Of a DNA stretch of 64,000 bases, positions 43,572 through 51,988 are shown one piece after another. The translations under genes were made by a program, and so were the position numbers. The stretch spans positions 124,001-188,000 of the forward strand of contig UBJR01000005.1 in the NCBI GenBank assembly GCA_900465675.1, given 5' to 3'. The notes below the pieces were generated by a model that saw only the letters and a list, made by a program, of their open reading frames with translations, had not been told where the DNA came from and made no database searches. The stretch comes from Hyphomicrobiales bacterium (GTDB lineage: Bacteria; Pseudomonadota; Alphaproteobacteria; Rhizobiales; Rhizobiaceae). Numbering within the stretch: the first letter of the stretch is position 1; each line of letters opens with the position of its first letter.

Positions 43572-44386
43572 GCCGGGCTCCCGCTGTTTTCCTGGGCTGT
43601 GCTGCTCTTTCGTTCGAGCCGCCGGGATACGGAATTTTCGGTCGCACCCGTGATCGAGGCGACGAGTTCCTGGTTGGAAGCATCAGGCGTGAAGACGCCG
43701 TTGTTGCGCCCGAGGCGAAGCACGACGATCCGGTCGGCAACCGCACGCACGTCTTCCATATTGTGGCTGATGATGATGACGCCGAGGCCACGCTCGCGGA
43801 CGCGCTCGATCAGGTTGAGAACCTCGGCCGTCTGTGCGACGCCGAGTGCGGCGGTCGGCTCGTCGAGCATGATGATCTTCGGATCGAGCAGCAGCGAGCG
43901 GGCAATCGCCACCGTCTGGCGCTGGCCGCCCGACAATGAAGCGATGGGCTCCCGGACCGAGGGAATGCGGGCTGCAAGTTCGCGCAGCAGCGTCCAGGCA
44001 CGCACTTCCATCGCCACCTCGTCGAGGCTCCAGGGCGACAGCTCGTGGCCGAGGAAAAGATTGGCGACGACGTCGAGGTTTTCGCAGAGCGCCAGGTCCT
44101 GGAAGACAGTTGCGATACCGAGCTCAAGGGCTCGGCCCGGGCTGTCCAGCGTCACGGTCTGGCCGCAGAATTCTATCGTTCCGGATGACGGCTGATGCAC
44201 GCCGGCCAGAACCTTCACCAGTGTCGACTTGCCCGCGCCGTTATCGCCGACCAGCGCCACGACCTCACCGGCCTTGACCTCAAGTTCGATGTCGGTCAGC
44301 GCCGAGACCGCGCCGAAATTCTTGGAAACATTGCTCAACCGGAGGATCGTTTGTCCCTTCTCCGGCATGCCCTTATCGGTAACCAT
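43568..44386 (-). CDS. Sugar-type ABC importer ATPase, single ABC domain
   Basis: This 272-residue ATPase has Walker A GDNGAGKST at about residues 43-51, the signature LSGGQRQTVAIARSLL near 150 and Walker B IMLDEPTAALG near 173. RbsA- and XylG-type ATPases carry two fused ABC domains; here only one is present, as in FrcA-type fructose importers of rhizobia, so a homodimer is expected. Its stop overlaps the permease start (ATGA). It follows the binding-protein gene after 67 bp that contain a stem-loop. Confidence 0.9.
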   Translation of the reverse strand: MVTDKGMPEKGQTILRLSNVSKNFGAVSALTDIELEVKAGEVVALVGDNGAGKSTLVKVLAGVHQPSSGTIEFCGQTVTLDSPGRALELGIATVFQDLALCENLDVVANLFLGHELSPWSLDEVAMEVRAWTLLRELAARIPSVREPIASLSGGQRQTVAIARSLLLDPKIIMLDEPTAALGVAQTAEVLNLIERVRERGLGVIIISHNMEDVRAVADRIVVLRLGRNNGVFTPDASNQELVASITGATENSVSRRLERKSSTAQENSGSPA

Positions 44387-44413
44387 GGCTGAAGCCCTTC
44401 TTGCCCGGGAAAC

Positions 44414-44440
44414 CTCCGGCCGCCATCAACGCGGCCGGAG
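44414..44440 (-). promoter_or_regulatory. Intercistronic stem-loop after the ribitol-binding-protein gene
   Basis: CTCCGGCCGC and GCGGCCGGAG form a perfect 10-bp stem with a 7-base loop, 13 bases after the binding-protein stop on the minus strand and before the ATPase start. No T-run follows, consistent with mRNA stabilisation or partial termination. Confidence 0.65.
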
Positions 44441-44453
44441 AATATAGGCAGAT

Positions 44454-45500
44454 TTAGTTGGTGATGCCGAGCTTCTTGCAGCCGTCGGCATATTCGCCGG
44501 TGCAGATCTGCTCAGCCGTCTGGATCTTCTTGTCGAAGATTTCAGCCTTGATGTTCTCGGCTGTGACGACAGCCGGAACAAACAATTCGGACGGCGTCTT
44601 GTAGAGCGTCGTCTTGGCTTCAGGCGTTTCACCCTTCAGCATCTGCACGGCAACCTTGGCAGCAGCCGCGGCAACCACTTCCGATGGCTTCGAGATCGTG
44701 TTGTACTGGTCACCGGAGATGACGAGCTGTAGCGCTGCGATCGTCGCATCGTTGCCCGTCACCGGCGGAACGGGCTTCACGCCAGCGGCCTTGAAGGCGG
44801 CAATCGCGCCGCCGCCGGTGCCGTCGTTGGCGGCAACGACGCCCTTGATGTCAGCGCCGAAGCGGGTGATCTGGCCTGCAGCCCATTCCTGAGCCTTCGG
44901 CGGCGCCCATTCCGGCGTATCGTATTCGGCAAGCGTCTTGTAGGCAGATTCCTTCAGGCCACGATGGACGCCATCACGAATGAGGCCTGCTGCGGCGTCT
45001 GTCGGCGAACCGTTGATCTGCAGAACGCCGGCGCCATCGGCCACACCTTCCTTCTTCAGGTGTTCGACCAGCGACTTGGCGATCGCGTAGCCGATACCCT
45101 CGTTGTCGAAGGAGACGTAGAAATCGGCCGGCTTGTCGGGGATCGGACGGTCATAGGCGATAACCTTGACGCCCTGCGACTGGGCGATCTCGACGAGACC
45201 AGCAGCGGCGGCGGAATCAACCGGATCGAGCACGATTACCTTGGCGCCCTGGACGATCACCGAATTGAACTGCTGCTGCTGCAGCGAGGCATCGGCATTG
45301 GCGTTCTGATAGACGACCGTGCACTTGGCGCAAAGCTTTTCCATCTCGGCCTTGAAGCCTGGGAAGTCGTGCTGCTCGTAGCGCGTCGACGCCTGGTCAG
45401 GCATCAGGAAAGCGACGGTCGAGGCTTCCTGGGCAAAGGCCGTACCGGCAAATCCCATCGCGATGGTCGCCGACGCCATAAGCAAATTGCGATATTTCAT
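44454..45500 (-). CDS. Sugar-type ABC importer substrate-binding protein (XylF/RbsB-like), probable ribitol binding
   Basis: This 348-residue periplasmic protein has a signal peptide at residues 1-23 (MKYRNLLMAS... ending AFA-Q) and a class-1 periplasmic binding fold (Peripla_BP_4), with VIVLDPVDSAAAAGLVE near residue 85 and the IAYDRPIPDKPADFYVSFDNE region that lines the XylF pocket. Its start at 45500 has an excellent AAGGAGGAGAG site. It leads an operon encoding ATPase, permease, ribitol dehydrogenase and a kinase, so ribitol or a related pentitol is the likely ligand. It is divergent from a LacI-type regulator. Confidence 0.9.
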   Translation of the reverse strand: MKYRNLLMASATIAMGFAGTAFAQEASTVAFLMPDQASTRYEQHDFPGFKAEMEKLCAKCTVVYQNANADASLQQQQFNSVIVQGAKVIVLDPVDSAAAAGLVEIAQSQGVKVIAYDRPIPDKPADFYVSFDNEGIGYAIAKSLVEHLKKEGVADGAGVLQINGSPTDAAAGLIRDGVHRGLKESAYKTLAEYDTPEWAPPKAQEWAAGQITRFGADIKGVVAANDGTGGGAIAAFKAAGVKPVPPVTGNDATIAALQLVISGDQYNTISKPSEVVAAAAAKVAVQMLKGETPEAKTTLYKTPSELFVPAVVTAENIKAEIFDKKIQTAEQICTGEYADGCKKLGITN

Positions 45501-45682
45501 TCTCTCCTCCTTGGTGTGTTCAAAGACAGGCCCAGGCATTACCGCCGGTCACCGCAGCCGCCCTCTCCTCGCCACTGCCCATCGATGCCATCAAGACGGC
45601 ATGCGACGCGCCCCGCAAAGACCGGGCTATCCGCAGATTCTTAGAAAATACCTCCCTGCACCGGCACGAAGCCAGCTTGTAA

Positions 45683-45712
45683 CATCGATTGCGCAAGCTT
45701 GCTCAATCGATG
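45683..45712. promoter_or_regulatory. 30-bp near-perfect palindrome, probable LacI-type operator
   Basis: CATCGATTG (45683-45691) and CAATCGATG (45704-45712) are perfect inverted arms, and the centre GCAAGCTTGC is itself palindromic, so 14 of 15 base pairs are symmetric across 30 bp. It lies 183 bp upstream of the ribitol binding-protein start and 46 bp upstream of the LacI-type start, in the divergent region. The regulator encoded next to it is the obvious ligand. Confidence 0.8.
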
Positions 45713-45757
45713 AAGCAAGAATTGCCACTTCTTCAGTTTGATGTCAAGTTAGCGAAA

Positions 45758-46789
45758 ATGGAGAAACCAATTTTGAATCACGTAAAGCAGGCCAAGAGGA
45801 CAACGATTTACGATCTGGCGGAGCTTGCCGGCACATCCGCCAGCGCCGTCAGCGCCGTCCTCAACGGCAATTGGAAGAAGCGCAGGATCAGCAGCCAGCT
45901 CGCCGAAAAGATCATGAAGATAGCCGAGGAACAGGGCTATGCGCTCAATATGCAGGCGAGCCTGCTGAGGCGCGAAAAGTCCCACATCATCGGCATGATC
46001 GTTCCGAAATATGACAACCGCTACTTCGGCTCGATCGTCGAGCTTTTCGAGGACATGGCCCGCGCGCGCGGGCTTTTTCCGATCATCACCTGTACCCGCC
46101 GCGACCCCGAACTTGAGATCGAGGCCGCCCGCACGATGCTTTCCTACCAGGTCGAATGCCTGATCGCGACGGGCGCCACCGACCCGGACAGGATCACGGA
46201 GATGTGCGCCGCAGCCGGCGTCCGCAGCCTCAACCTCGACCTGCCCGGGGCGCTCGCCCCCTCGATTATTTCTGACAATTTTGCCGGCGCCCGCGAACTG
46301 ACCCGGCGCATTCTGGTGAACTGCGAACGGCGGCTCGGAAAGAAGGGCCCGCTGCTCTTCATCGGCGGCCGCGGCAGCGATCACAATACGGCAGAACGCA
46401 TCCGGGGCTTTCGTGCTGCCCACTCCGATCTCGGCCTCGCCGTTGCCGAGGAACATATCCTTGCCTGCGGCTACGCACCGGAGAAAGCCGAGAAGGCGCT
46501 GGACGATCTAGCGCTCAAGGGCGATGCCAATGTCGGCGGCATGTTCGTCAACTCGACCATTTCGCTCGAAGGCGTCATGCGCTGGGTGCGGCGGTCCGGG
46601 CACCTCAACGACGACAGTCTCGTTCTCGGCTGTTTCGACTGGGATCCCTTCGTCTCGCTGCTCGGAAACGAGATAGAGATGGTGCGGCAGGATGTGCCTG
46701 AGATGCTGAAAAAGGTGTTCGAAGTCATCGAATCGGGCGTCAGCAAGCCTGTCGTCATTCAGGTGCCGCCGCTCATTCCGCAAATGTAA
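45758..46789 (+). CDS. LacI-family transcriptional regulator of the ribitol operon
   Basis: This 343-residue regulator has a LacI-type HTH at about residues 15-70 (TTIYDLAELAGTSASAVSAVLNG and the hinge helix near AEKIMKIAEEQGYALNMQASLLRR) and a periplasmic-binding-like effector domain (about 75-340), which begins HIIGMIVPKYDNRYF. The start at 45758 places the HTH near the N-terminus; an in-frame ATG at 45710 is inside the putative operator and less likely. No good ribosome-binding site is seen. It is divergent from the ribitol uptake operon and is expected to answer ribitol or ribulose. Confidence 0.9.
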   Translation: MEKPILNHVKQAKRTTIYDLAELAGTSASAVSAVLNGNWKKRRISSQLAEKIMKIAEEQGYALNMQASLLRREKSHIIGMIVPKYDNRYFGSIVELFEDMARARGLFPIITCTRRDPELEIEAARTMLSYQVECLIATGATDPDRITEMCAAAGVRSLNLDLPGALAPSIISDNFAGARELTRRILVNCERRLGKKGPLLFIGGRGSDHNTAERIRGFRAAHSDLGLAVAEEHILACGYAPEKAEKALDDLALKGDANVGGMFVNSTISLEGVMRWVRRSGHLNDDSLVLGCFDWDPFVSLLGNEIEMVRQDVPEMLKKVFEVIESGVSKPVVIQVPPLIPQM

Positions 46790-46960
46790 CGGCGCAATCC
46801 TGTGCGGGGTGGCCGTCCCGCGCCTTCTGCCGCAGGCGAGCTTGTCAGCGCTAGCACCGGCTTCCAGCTGCACCGGACAGACACCCGCCGCTCTCAAGGT
46901 AAGTCTCTGCTGCCTGCCTGTGCCCTGCGCGGACTAGTCTTCTCCCTTCCTCCGAAAACT

Positions 46961-46990
46961 TAGAAAATATAATCTATAAAATAAATATAC
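46961..46990 (+). promoter_or_regulatory. AT-rich promoter element with TAGA-N8-TCTA dyad (copy 2)
   Basis: This begins TAGAAAATATAATCTA, an inverted TAGA/TCTA pair 8 bases apart, and continues TATAAAATAAATATAC. It lies 62-91 bp upstream of the sulfonate-binding-protein start and matches the element at 31699-31730 at 21 of 30 ungapped positions. TATAAT at 46968-46973 or TAAAAT could be a -10 box. A shared regulator of the two operons is proposed. Confidence 0.5.
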
Positions 46991-47051
46991 ATTGTGGAAA
47001 TCTGATTTGGACGTCGCCGCTGTGGCCGACGATGAACATTGAGGGTGGCAC

Positions 47052-48059
47052 ATGCGCATCAAAACATTGCTTGGAACGATCGGTCTGGTCGCGTCCTTTA
47101 TGACCGCCGCACATGCGGATGAAGCCAAGAAGGTTGTTATCGCCTATCAGACCGGCGCTGTGCCGTATCTGGTCGGCATCGCCAATGGCGAACTCGCCAA
47201 GCAGACCGGCTGGGATATAGAATTCCGTCGCTTCAACTCCGGCGCCGACATCTTCGCGGCGATCGCATCCGGCGACGTCCAGCTCGGCGACGTCGGCTCG
47301 AGCCCCTATGCTGCCTCGGTCAGCAAGGATCTCGACGTCAAGGGCATCTACATCACCGCTGGCGCTGGCGACAGCGAAGCCCTGGTCGTGCGCAACGACA
47401 TCAAGTCCTCTGCCGATCTCAAGGGCAAGAAGTTCTCCGCAGCCCCGGTTTCGACCGATCACTACCAGCTGCTCGCCTACCTGAAGCAGGAAGGCCTCAC
47501 CGAGAAGGATTCGCAGGTTATCGCAATGCCGCAGCCGCAGATCGTTGCCGCCTGGAAGCGCGGCGATATTGACGGCGCCTTCGTCTGGGACCCGGCTCTG
47601 AGCGAACTGAAGAAGGACGGCAAGGTTCTGGTGACCTCGGGTGAAGTTTCCAAGCGCGGCGCGCCTGTGTTCAGCGCCCTCGTTGTCACCGGCGAGTTCG
47701 CCAAGAAGAACCCCGAGTTTCTGACGAAGTATGTCGGCCAGCTCGACAAGTACTATGTCGACTTCGCAAAGAACCCGAAAAACTGGGGTCCGTCCTCCGA
47801 GAACATCAAGGCGATTGCCAAGCTTCAGGGTGGCACGCCTGAAGAAAATGCCGGCTGGCTGAACACGACCGTGGTCGTCCCCCTCCAGGAACAGGTCACA
47901 GCGGCCTGGCTCGGCGAAGGCGACAAGGGCAGCGTCGCCAAGACGCTGAAGGACACCGCGCAGTTCCTCAAGGAGCAGAAGAAGATCACGGCGGTGAAGG
48001 ACAGCTACGCCGGCTTCGTGGATCCGCAGTTCGCGGCAGCGGCTCTCGCTTCGAACTGA
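47052..48059 (+). CDS. tauA: Taurine/sulfonate ABC importer substrate-binding protein (TauA-like)
   Basis: This 335-residue periplasmic protein has a signal peptide at residues 1-22 ([10 protein letters not shown]... ending AHA-D) and the TauA/SsuA fold. [25 protein letters not shown] opens the mature domain, and [20 protein letters not shown] and [17 protein letters not shown] follow where the sulfonate pocket lies. GAGGG lies close before the ATG. It is first of four genes with ATPase, permease and an alkanesulfonate monooxygenase, which supports sulfonate uptake as a sulfur source. Taurine versus other alkanesulfonates is not settled; the downstream SsuD enzyme favours a broader range. Confidence 0.9.
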   Translation: MRIKTLLGTIGLVASFMTAAHADEAKKVVIAYQTGAVPYLVGIANGELAKQTGWDIEFRRFNSGADIFAAIASGDVQLGDVGSSPYAASVSKDLDVKGIYITAGAGDSEALVVRNDIKSSADLKGKKFSAAPVSTDHYQLLAYLKQEGLTEKDSQVIAMPQPQIVAAWKRGDIDGAFVWDPALSELKKDGKVLVTSGEVSKRGAPVFSALVVTGEFAKKNPEFLTKYVGQLDKYYVDFAKNPKNWGPSSENIKAIAKLQGGTPEENAGWLNTTVVVPLQEQVTAAWLGEGDKGSVAKTLKDTAQFLKEQKKITAVKDSYAGFVDPQFAAAALASN

Positions 48060-48077
48060 GATCATTCTCAGACACAA

Positions 48078-48100
48078 ATGGCGGCCCGATGGGCCGCCAT
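48078..48100 (+). promoter_or_regulatory. Intercistronic stem-loop after tauA
   Basis: ATGGCGGCCC and GGGCCGCCAT form a perfect 10-bp stem with a 3-base loop, 18 bases after the tauA stop and 23 bases before the tauB start. No T-run follows. Of the five such elements in the window it has the tightest loop. Confidence 0.65.
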
Positions 48101-48123
48101 ATCTCCTTGTCAGGACTCTCCCC

Positions 48124-48912
48124 ATGCTCGAAGTCAGAAACGCGACCGTGAAGTTCGACGCAGCCGACGGAACCTCCGTCCATGCGCTCGACAACGTCTC
48201 CTTCAATATCCCGCAGGACTCCATCGTTGTCGCGCTCGGCGCATCCGGCTGCGGAAAATCCACCCTGCTAAACGCCATTGCCGGCTTCCAGCCGCTGACG
48301 GAAGGCGAGATCCTGATCGACGGCGCGCCCGTGTCGCGCCCAGGCGGCGACCGCGGCGTGGTGTTCCAGAAGGACACCCTGCTTCCCTGGTCGAGCGTTC
48401 TCGACAATGTGGCTCTCGGGCTGCGCTATCAGGGCGTGGGAAAGAGAGAGCGATATCAACGCGCGCGTGAACTTCTCAAGCTGGTCGGTCTCTCTGACTT
48501 CGAATCCAAGCCTCCCTACGAGCTCTCCGGCGGCATGCGCCAGCGCGTCGGCATCGCCCGGGCACTGGCGACTGATCCGAAGGTGCTTCTGATGGACGAA
48601 CCGTTTGGCGCGCTCGACAGCCTGACCCGCGAAACCATGCAGCAATTGCTGGCTTCGGTCTGGTCGGAAACCAGGAAGCAGGTGTTCTTCATCACCCATT
48701 CGATCGAAGAGGCCCTGACGCTCGGAACCCATATCCTCGTCATGTCGCCGCGCCCCGGCCGCGTCGTGGCACGTTATGAAGCCGGCTTCGTTCGCCAGTT
48801 TGCCAGCACCGGTGACATCGGCCCGATCCTCGCCGATCCCCGGTTCGTGACGCTCCGCGAAGAGATCCGCTCGATCATTCACAAACCCGCACATGACCGC
48901 CGCGCCGCCTGA
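48124..48912 (+). CDS. tauB: Taurine/sulfonate ABC importer ATPase (TauB-like)
   Basis: This 262-residue ATPase of the nitrate/sulfonate/taurine group has Walker [10 protein letters not shown] at residues 39-47, the Q-loop and [12 protein letters not shown] block near 79-90, the signature [15 protein letters not shown] near 138, and Walker [12 protein letters not shown] near 158, with switch His in THSIEEA. These blocks are characteristic of TauB/SsuB/NrtD. It follows tauA after a stem-loop, and 44 bp separate it from tauC. It powers uptake through the TauC-like permease. Confidence 0.92.
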   Translation: MLEVRNATVKFDAADGTSVHALDNVSFNIPQDSIVVALGASGCGKSTLLNAIAGFQPLTEGEILIDGAPVSRPGGDRGVVFQKDTLLPWSSVLDNVALGLRYQGVGKRERYQRARELLKLVGLSDFESKPPYELSGGMRQRVGIARALATDPKVLLMDEPFGALDSLTRETMQQLLASVWSETRKQVFFITHSIEEALTLGTHILVMSPRPGRVVARYEAGFVRQFASTGDIGPILADPRFVTLREEIRSIIHKPAHDRRAA

Positions 48913-48956
48913 CGGCTGGCGCATGACAGCGAAGACAGGCACCAAGGAATTACCCC

Positions 48957-49799
48957 ATGAGCGTATTGGCAGAGCACTCGACGGCAATAGAGGGTGAAGT
49001 CGCCTCGCCGCGCAAACCGCGCAGCCGCACTCCCGCGACCGGCACATTCGCCATCAGCGCCGGCACCCTGCTGGCGCTCGTCCTCGGCTGGGTGATCGCC
49101 ACCCGCTATCATCTCGCCTCGCCGCTCTTCCTACCGTCGCCAAGCGAAGTCCTCGTGCAGTTTCAGGCAATCGCCTCTGACGGCTATGCGAACGGCACGC
49201 TGACGGAACACATTCTGGCAAGCCTTGGACGCATCAGCGTATCGCTCGCCTTCGGCATTGTCCTTGGCGTCCCGATCGGTCTGATCATGGGGCTTAACCG
49301 CTGGGCCAAGGGCGTGCTCAGCGTTCCGATCGACATCTACTGGGGCCTGCCGCCGCTTGCCTATCTGCCGCTGTTGATCATCTGGCTCGGCATCGGCGAG
49401 TCCTCGAAGATCCTGCTCCTCAGCCTCTCAGCCTTCGCCCCGATCTGTTACGCCGCACAGGCCGGTGTCCGCTCGGTCCCGCAGGAGCGCATCAATGCCG
49501 CGCAGTCGCTCGGCGCCAACACCTTCCAGCTGTTCACGACGATCGTGCTTCCTTCGGCCCTTCCGGAAATCCTGACCGGCCTGCGCATCGCAATCGGCGC
49601 CACGCTGTCGACACTGGTGGCGGCCGAACTGATCGCTGCGCAGTCGGGCGTCGGTTACATGATCATGTCGGCTGCCAACTTCCTGGCGACGGACGTCGTC
49701 TTCGTGGGCCTGATCGTCATCGCCATCTTCGCCTTCGCCTTCACGGCCGCAATGCGCTTTCTCGAAAAGCAGCTTGTGCCCTGGAAGGGCAAACTCTGA
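48957..49799 (+). CDS. tauC: Taurine/sulfonate ABC importer permease (TauC-like)
   Basis: This 280-residue inner-membrane protein has an N-terminal cytoplasmic tail of about 25 residues and six transmembrane helices. The EAA loop reads [28 protein letters not shown] (about residues 178-205), the form found in TauC and SsuC. It lies 16 bp upstream of the monooxygenase gene and completes the importer with tauA and tauB. Confidence 0.92.
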   Translation: MSVLAEHSTAIEGEVASPRKPRSRTPATGTFAISAGTLLALVLGWVIATRYHLASPLFLPSPSEVLVQFQAIASDGYANGTLTEHILASLGRISVSLAFGIVLGVPIGLIMGLNRWAKGVLSVPIDIYWGLPPLAYLPLLIIWLGIGESSKILLLSLSAFAPICYAAQAGVRSVPQERINAAQSLGANTFQLFTTIVLPSALPEILTGLRIAIGATLSTLVAAELIAAQSGVGYMIMSAANFLATDVVFVGLIVIAIFAFAFTAAMRFLEKQLVPWKGKL

Positions 49800-49815
49800 C
49801 ACCGGACCGATCGAT

Positions 49816-50967
49816 ATGAGCAAGAATGCAAACCCGCCTCTGAAGATGTTCTGGTACCTGCCGACGCATGGCGACGGCCCCTATCTCGGAAGCGAGGAAC
49901 GCCACCGTCCGCCGACATTTGGCTACATGCGCGATATCGCCCAAGCCGCAGACCGGCTCGGCTTCGAGGGCGTGCTGCTGCCGACCGGCACCTATTGCGA
50001 GGATGCCTGGATCACCGCCGCCGCGCTGGTACCCCTGACCGAGCGCCTGCGCTTTCTGGTCGCGCTTCGCCCGGGTAGCGGGACGCCGGCGATGTTTGCC
50101 CGCCATGCCGCAGCGCTCGACCGCGTCTCGGGCGGCAGAGCGTTGTTCAACGTCGTGACGGGCGCCGACCCCGCCGATCTGGCGGGCGACGGCAACAAGC
50201 TCGGCCATGGCGAACGCTATGAACAGACCGACGAGTTCCTGACGATCTGGCGACGGATCCTATCCGGTGAGGACGCCGATTTCGAAGGCAAGTACCTGTC
50301 CTCCCACGGCCGCGGCCTGTCATTCCCGCCGGTCCAGACGCCGCATCCGCCGATCTGGTTCGGCGGATCATCAGACTCAGGTATCGCCGTCGCCGCCAAA
50401 CATGCGGACGTCTATCTGAGCTGGGGAGAGCCCGCCGATCTGCTCACCGAGAAAATCATCAGGGTCAAGGAGCGGGCACTGGCCGAAGGGCGCAAAATCC
50501 GCTTCGGTCTGCGCATCCATTTCATCGTTCGCGAGACCGAGGAGAAGGCCTGGGCGGCAGCCGACGATCTGATCAGCAGGGTGACCGACGAACAGGTCGC
50601 CGCCGCGCAGAATGAATTCCTCAACGTCTCGCAGTCCGTCGGCCAGAAGCGTATGTCCGCGCTGCATCAGGGGCGCCGCGACAAGCTTGTCGTTGGACCA
50701 AACCTCTGGGCCGGCCACGGGCTGGTGCGTGGCGGCGCCGGCACGGCTCTCGTCGGCAGCCCGGAAAACATCGCAGTGCGGCTGCGTGAATATCAGGAGA
50801 TCGGTATCGAGACGATCATCGGCTCCGGCTATCCGCATCTCGAGGAAGCCTTCAATGTTGCCGAGCTGCTGTTTCCGCTCATCGGCGTCAAGGGCGAACG
50901 GTCCTATGGCGTCGGCGAAGACAACCAGACTTTCGAAAGCGGACTGCGCTCCAAGCGCCCGGCATAG
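49816..50967 (+). CDS. ssuD: FMNH2-dependent alkanesulfonate monooxygenase (SsuD-like)
   Basis: This 383-residue luciferase-family TIM-barrel enzyme matches SsuD in length. [35 protein letters not shown] opens the barrel; [45 protein letters not shown] near residue 85 and [20 protein letters not shown] near 175 are SsuD-type blocks, the first including the conserved Arg-rich and Asp-rich substrate loop. It would oxygenate alkanesulfonates to aldehyde plus sulfite. The start at 49816 is preferred over an upstream frame that overlaps tauC. A flavin reductase (SsuE) is not encoded nearby and must come from elsewhere. It ends 9 bp from a convergent LysR gene. Confidence 0.92.
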   Translation: MSKNANPPLKMFWYLPTHGDGPYLGSEERHRPPTFGYMRDIAQAADRLGFEGVLLPTGTYCEDAWITAAALVPLTERLRFLVALRPGSGTPAMFARHAAALDRVSGGRALFNVVTGADPADLAGDGNKLGHGERYEQTDEFLTIWRRILSGEDADFEGKYLSSHGRGLSFPPVQTPHPPIWFGGSSDSGIAVAAKHADVYLSWGEPADLLTEKIIRVKERALAEGRKIRFGLRIHFIVRETEEKAWAAADDLISRVTDEQVAAAQNEFLNVSQSVGQKRMSALHQGRRDKLVVGPNLWAGHGLVRGGAGTALVGSPENIAVRLREYQEIGIETIIGSGYPHLEEAFNVAELLFPLIGVKGERSYGVGEDNQTFESGLRSKRPA

Positions 50968-50976
50968 GACCGGGCG

Positions 50977-51876
50977 TCACGACAGTGTTGGCGACACCTC
51001 CGATAGCAGCCATGTCTGAAACTGGTCGGCGGCCGGGTGGCTTTGCTTGTTTTCGGGGCGAACGACGTAATAGGCGTTCTCCGTCGGCATCGTGATATCC
51101 AGCAGCGTGACGAGCGCTCCCGACTTGAGCTCGTCTTCGATCAGGTAGGTTGGCAGAAGCGCGACGCCGAGGCCTGCCGCCACAGCCGTAACGATCATCG
51201 AGAACTGGTCGAGACGAAGGCCGAGATAGGCATTCTCGACCGACGCCTGCTGCATCTGAAACCAGTCTGCCCAGAGCTTCGGCCTGGTGGTCAGATGCAG
51301 CAATGGCGCTTGCGACAGGTCTTTCGCCGCACTGATCTTCAATTGTCCGGCAAGGCTTCGGCTCGCCACCGGCAACACCGTTTCATGGCACAGGAAGGTG
51401 GGAACGCCGCCTGCCCAGACCGGCTGGCCGAAGTGAATCGCGAGATCGAAACTGTCCTCGCTGAAACTAAAGGGCTTCGAGCGCGATTCGATGGTCAGCG
51501 CCACATCCTGATGATCGGCGAGAAATCGCCCAAGGCGTGGCACCAGCCATCTGGCGCCGAAGGTCGGAAGCGTCGCGATCTTCAATGACGCGCGCATCCG
51601 CCCGGCCGCCGCCGCTTCGATCATCAGCCGTTCGGAGCGCAACAGCAGGTCTCTCACCTCTGGAAGTAACCGCTGCCCGGCCTCCGAGAGGATGACCCGC
51701 TGGCGGACGCGCTCGAAAAGCTTAAGACCAGTCTGCAGCTCCAGATCGGCGATCTGCCGGCTGATGGCGCTTTGCGTCAGACTGAGCTCTTCGGCCGCGC
51801 GCGAGAAATTCTCGTGACGCGCGGCGCATTCGAAGGCCTGCAGCGTGACGATGTCAGGAACGAGGCTTCGGCGCAT
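50977..51876 (-). CDS. LysR-family regulator, GcvA-like
   Basis: This 299-residue regulator has an HTH at about residues 5-65 (LQAFECAARHENFSRAAEELSLTQSAISRQIADLE) and a LysR effector domain from about 90 onward, of the GcvA-like subgroup. It is divergent from the lysine/2-aminoadipate catabolic operon starting at 51989 and convergent with ssuD. In Pseudomonas putida a LysR gene lies between amaB and hglS, which is consistent with a pathway regulator. Repeats in the intergenic region at 51892-51963 are candidate binding sites. Confidence 0.87.
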   Translation of the reverse strand: MRRSLVPDIVTLQAFECAARHENFSRAAEELSLTQSAISRQIADLELQTGLKLFERVRQRVILSEAGQRLLPEVRDLLLRSERLMIEAAAAGRMRASLKIATLPTFGARWLVPRLGRFLADHQDVALTIESRSKPFSFSEDSFDLAIHFGQPVWAGGVPTFLCHETVLPVASRSLAGQLKISAAKDLSQAPLLHLTTRPKLWADWFQMQQASVENAYLGLRLDQFSMIVTAVAAGLGVALLPTYLIEDELKSGALVTLLDITMPTENAYYVVRPENKQSHPAADQFQTWLLSEVSPTLS

Positions 51877-51891
51877 GGCTATTCCGTTTCC

Positions 51892-51963
51892 GCATCAAGT
51901 TAAACGCATAAGTCACAACATTGACATCGATGGGAGGAGTATATCCCACTTTCAGCATCAAGT
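51892..51963. promoter_or_regulatory. Phased direct repeats and inverted repeat in the LysR/hglS divergent region
   Basis: GCATCAAGT occurs at 51892-51900 and again at 51955-51963; the copies are 63 bp apart, exactly six helical turns. Between them lie a TTGACA (51921-51926) and an interrupted inverted repeat TGGGA-N8-TCCCA (51931-51948). LysR proteins bind pairs of sites on one DNA face, so the repeats are good candidates for regulator contacts controlling both directions. Confidence 0.5.
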
Positions 51964-51988
51964 GACAAATCCATTTAGGGCCACGCAC

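Noticed and set aside
42324..44195. Open frame of 623 codons on the plus strand
   Set aside because: It runs antisense through a permease and an ATPase gene with clear family motifs and has no plausible start or domain.
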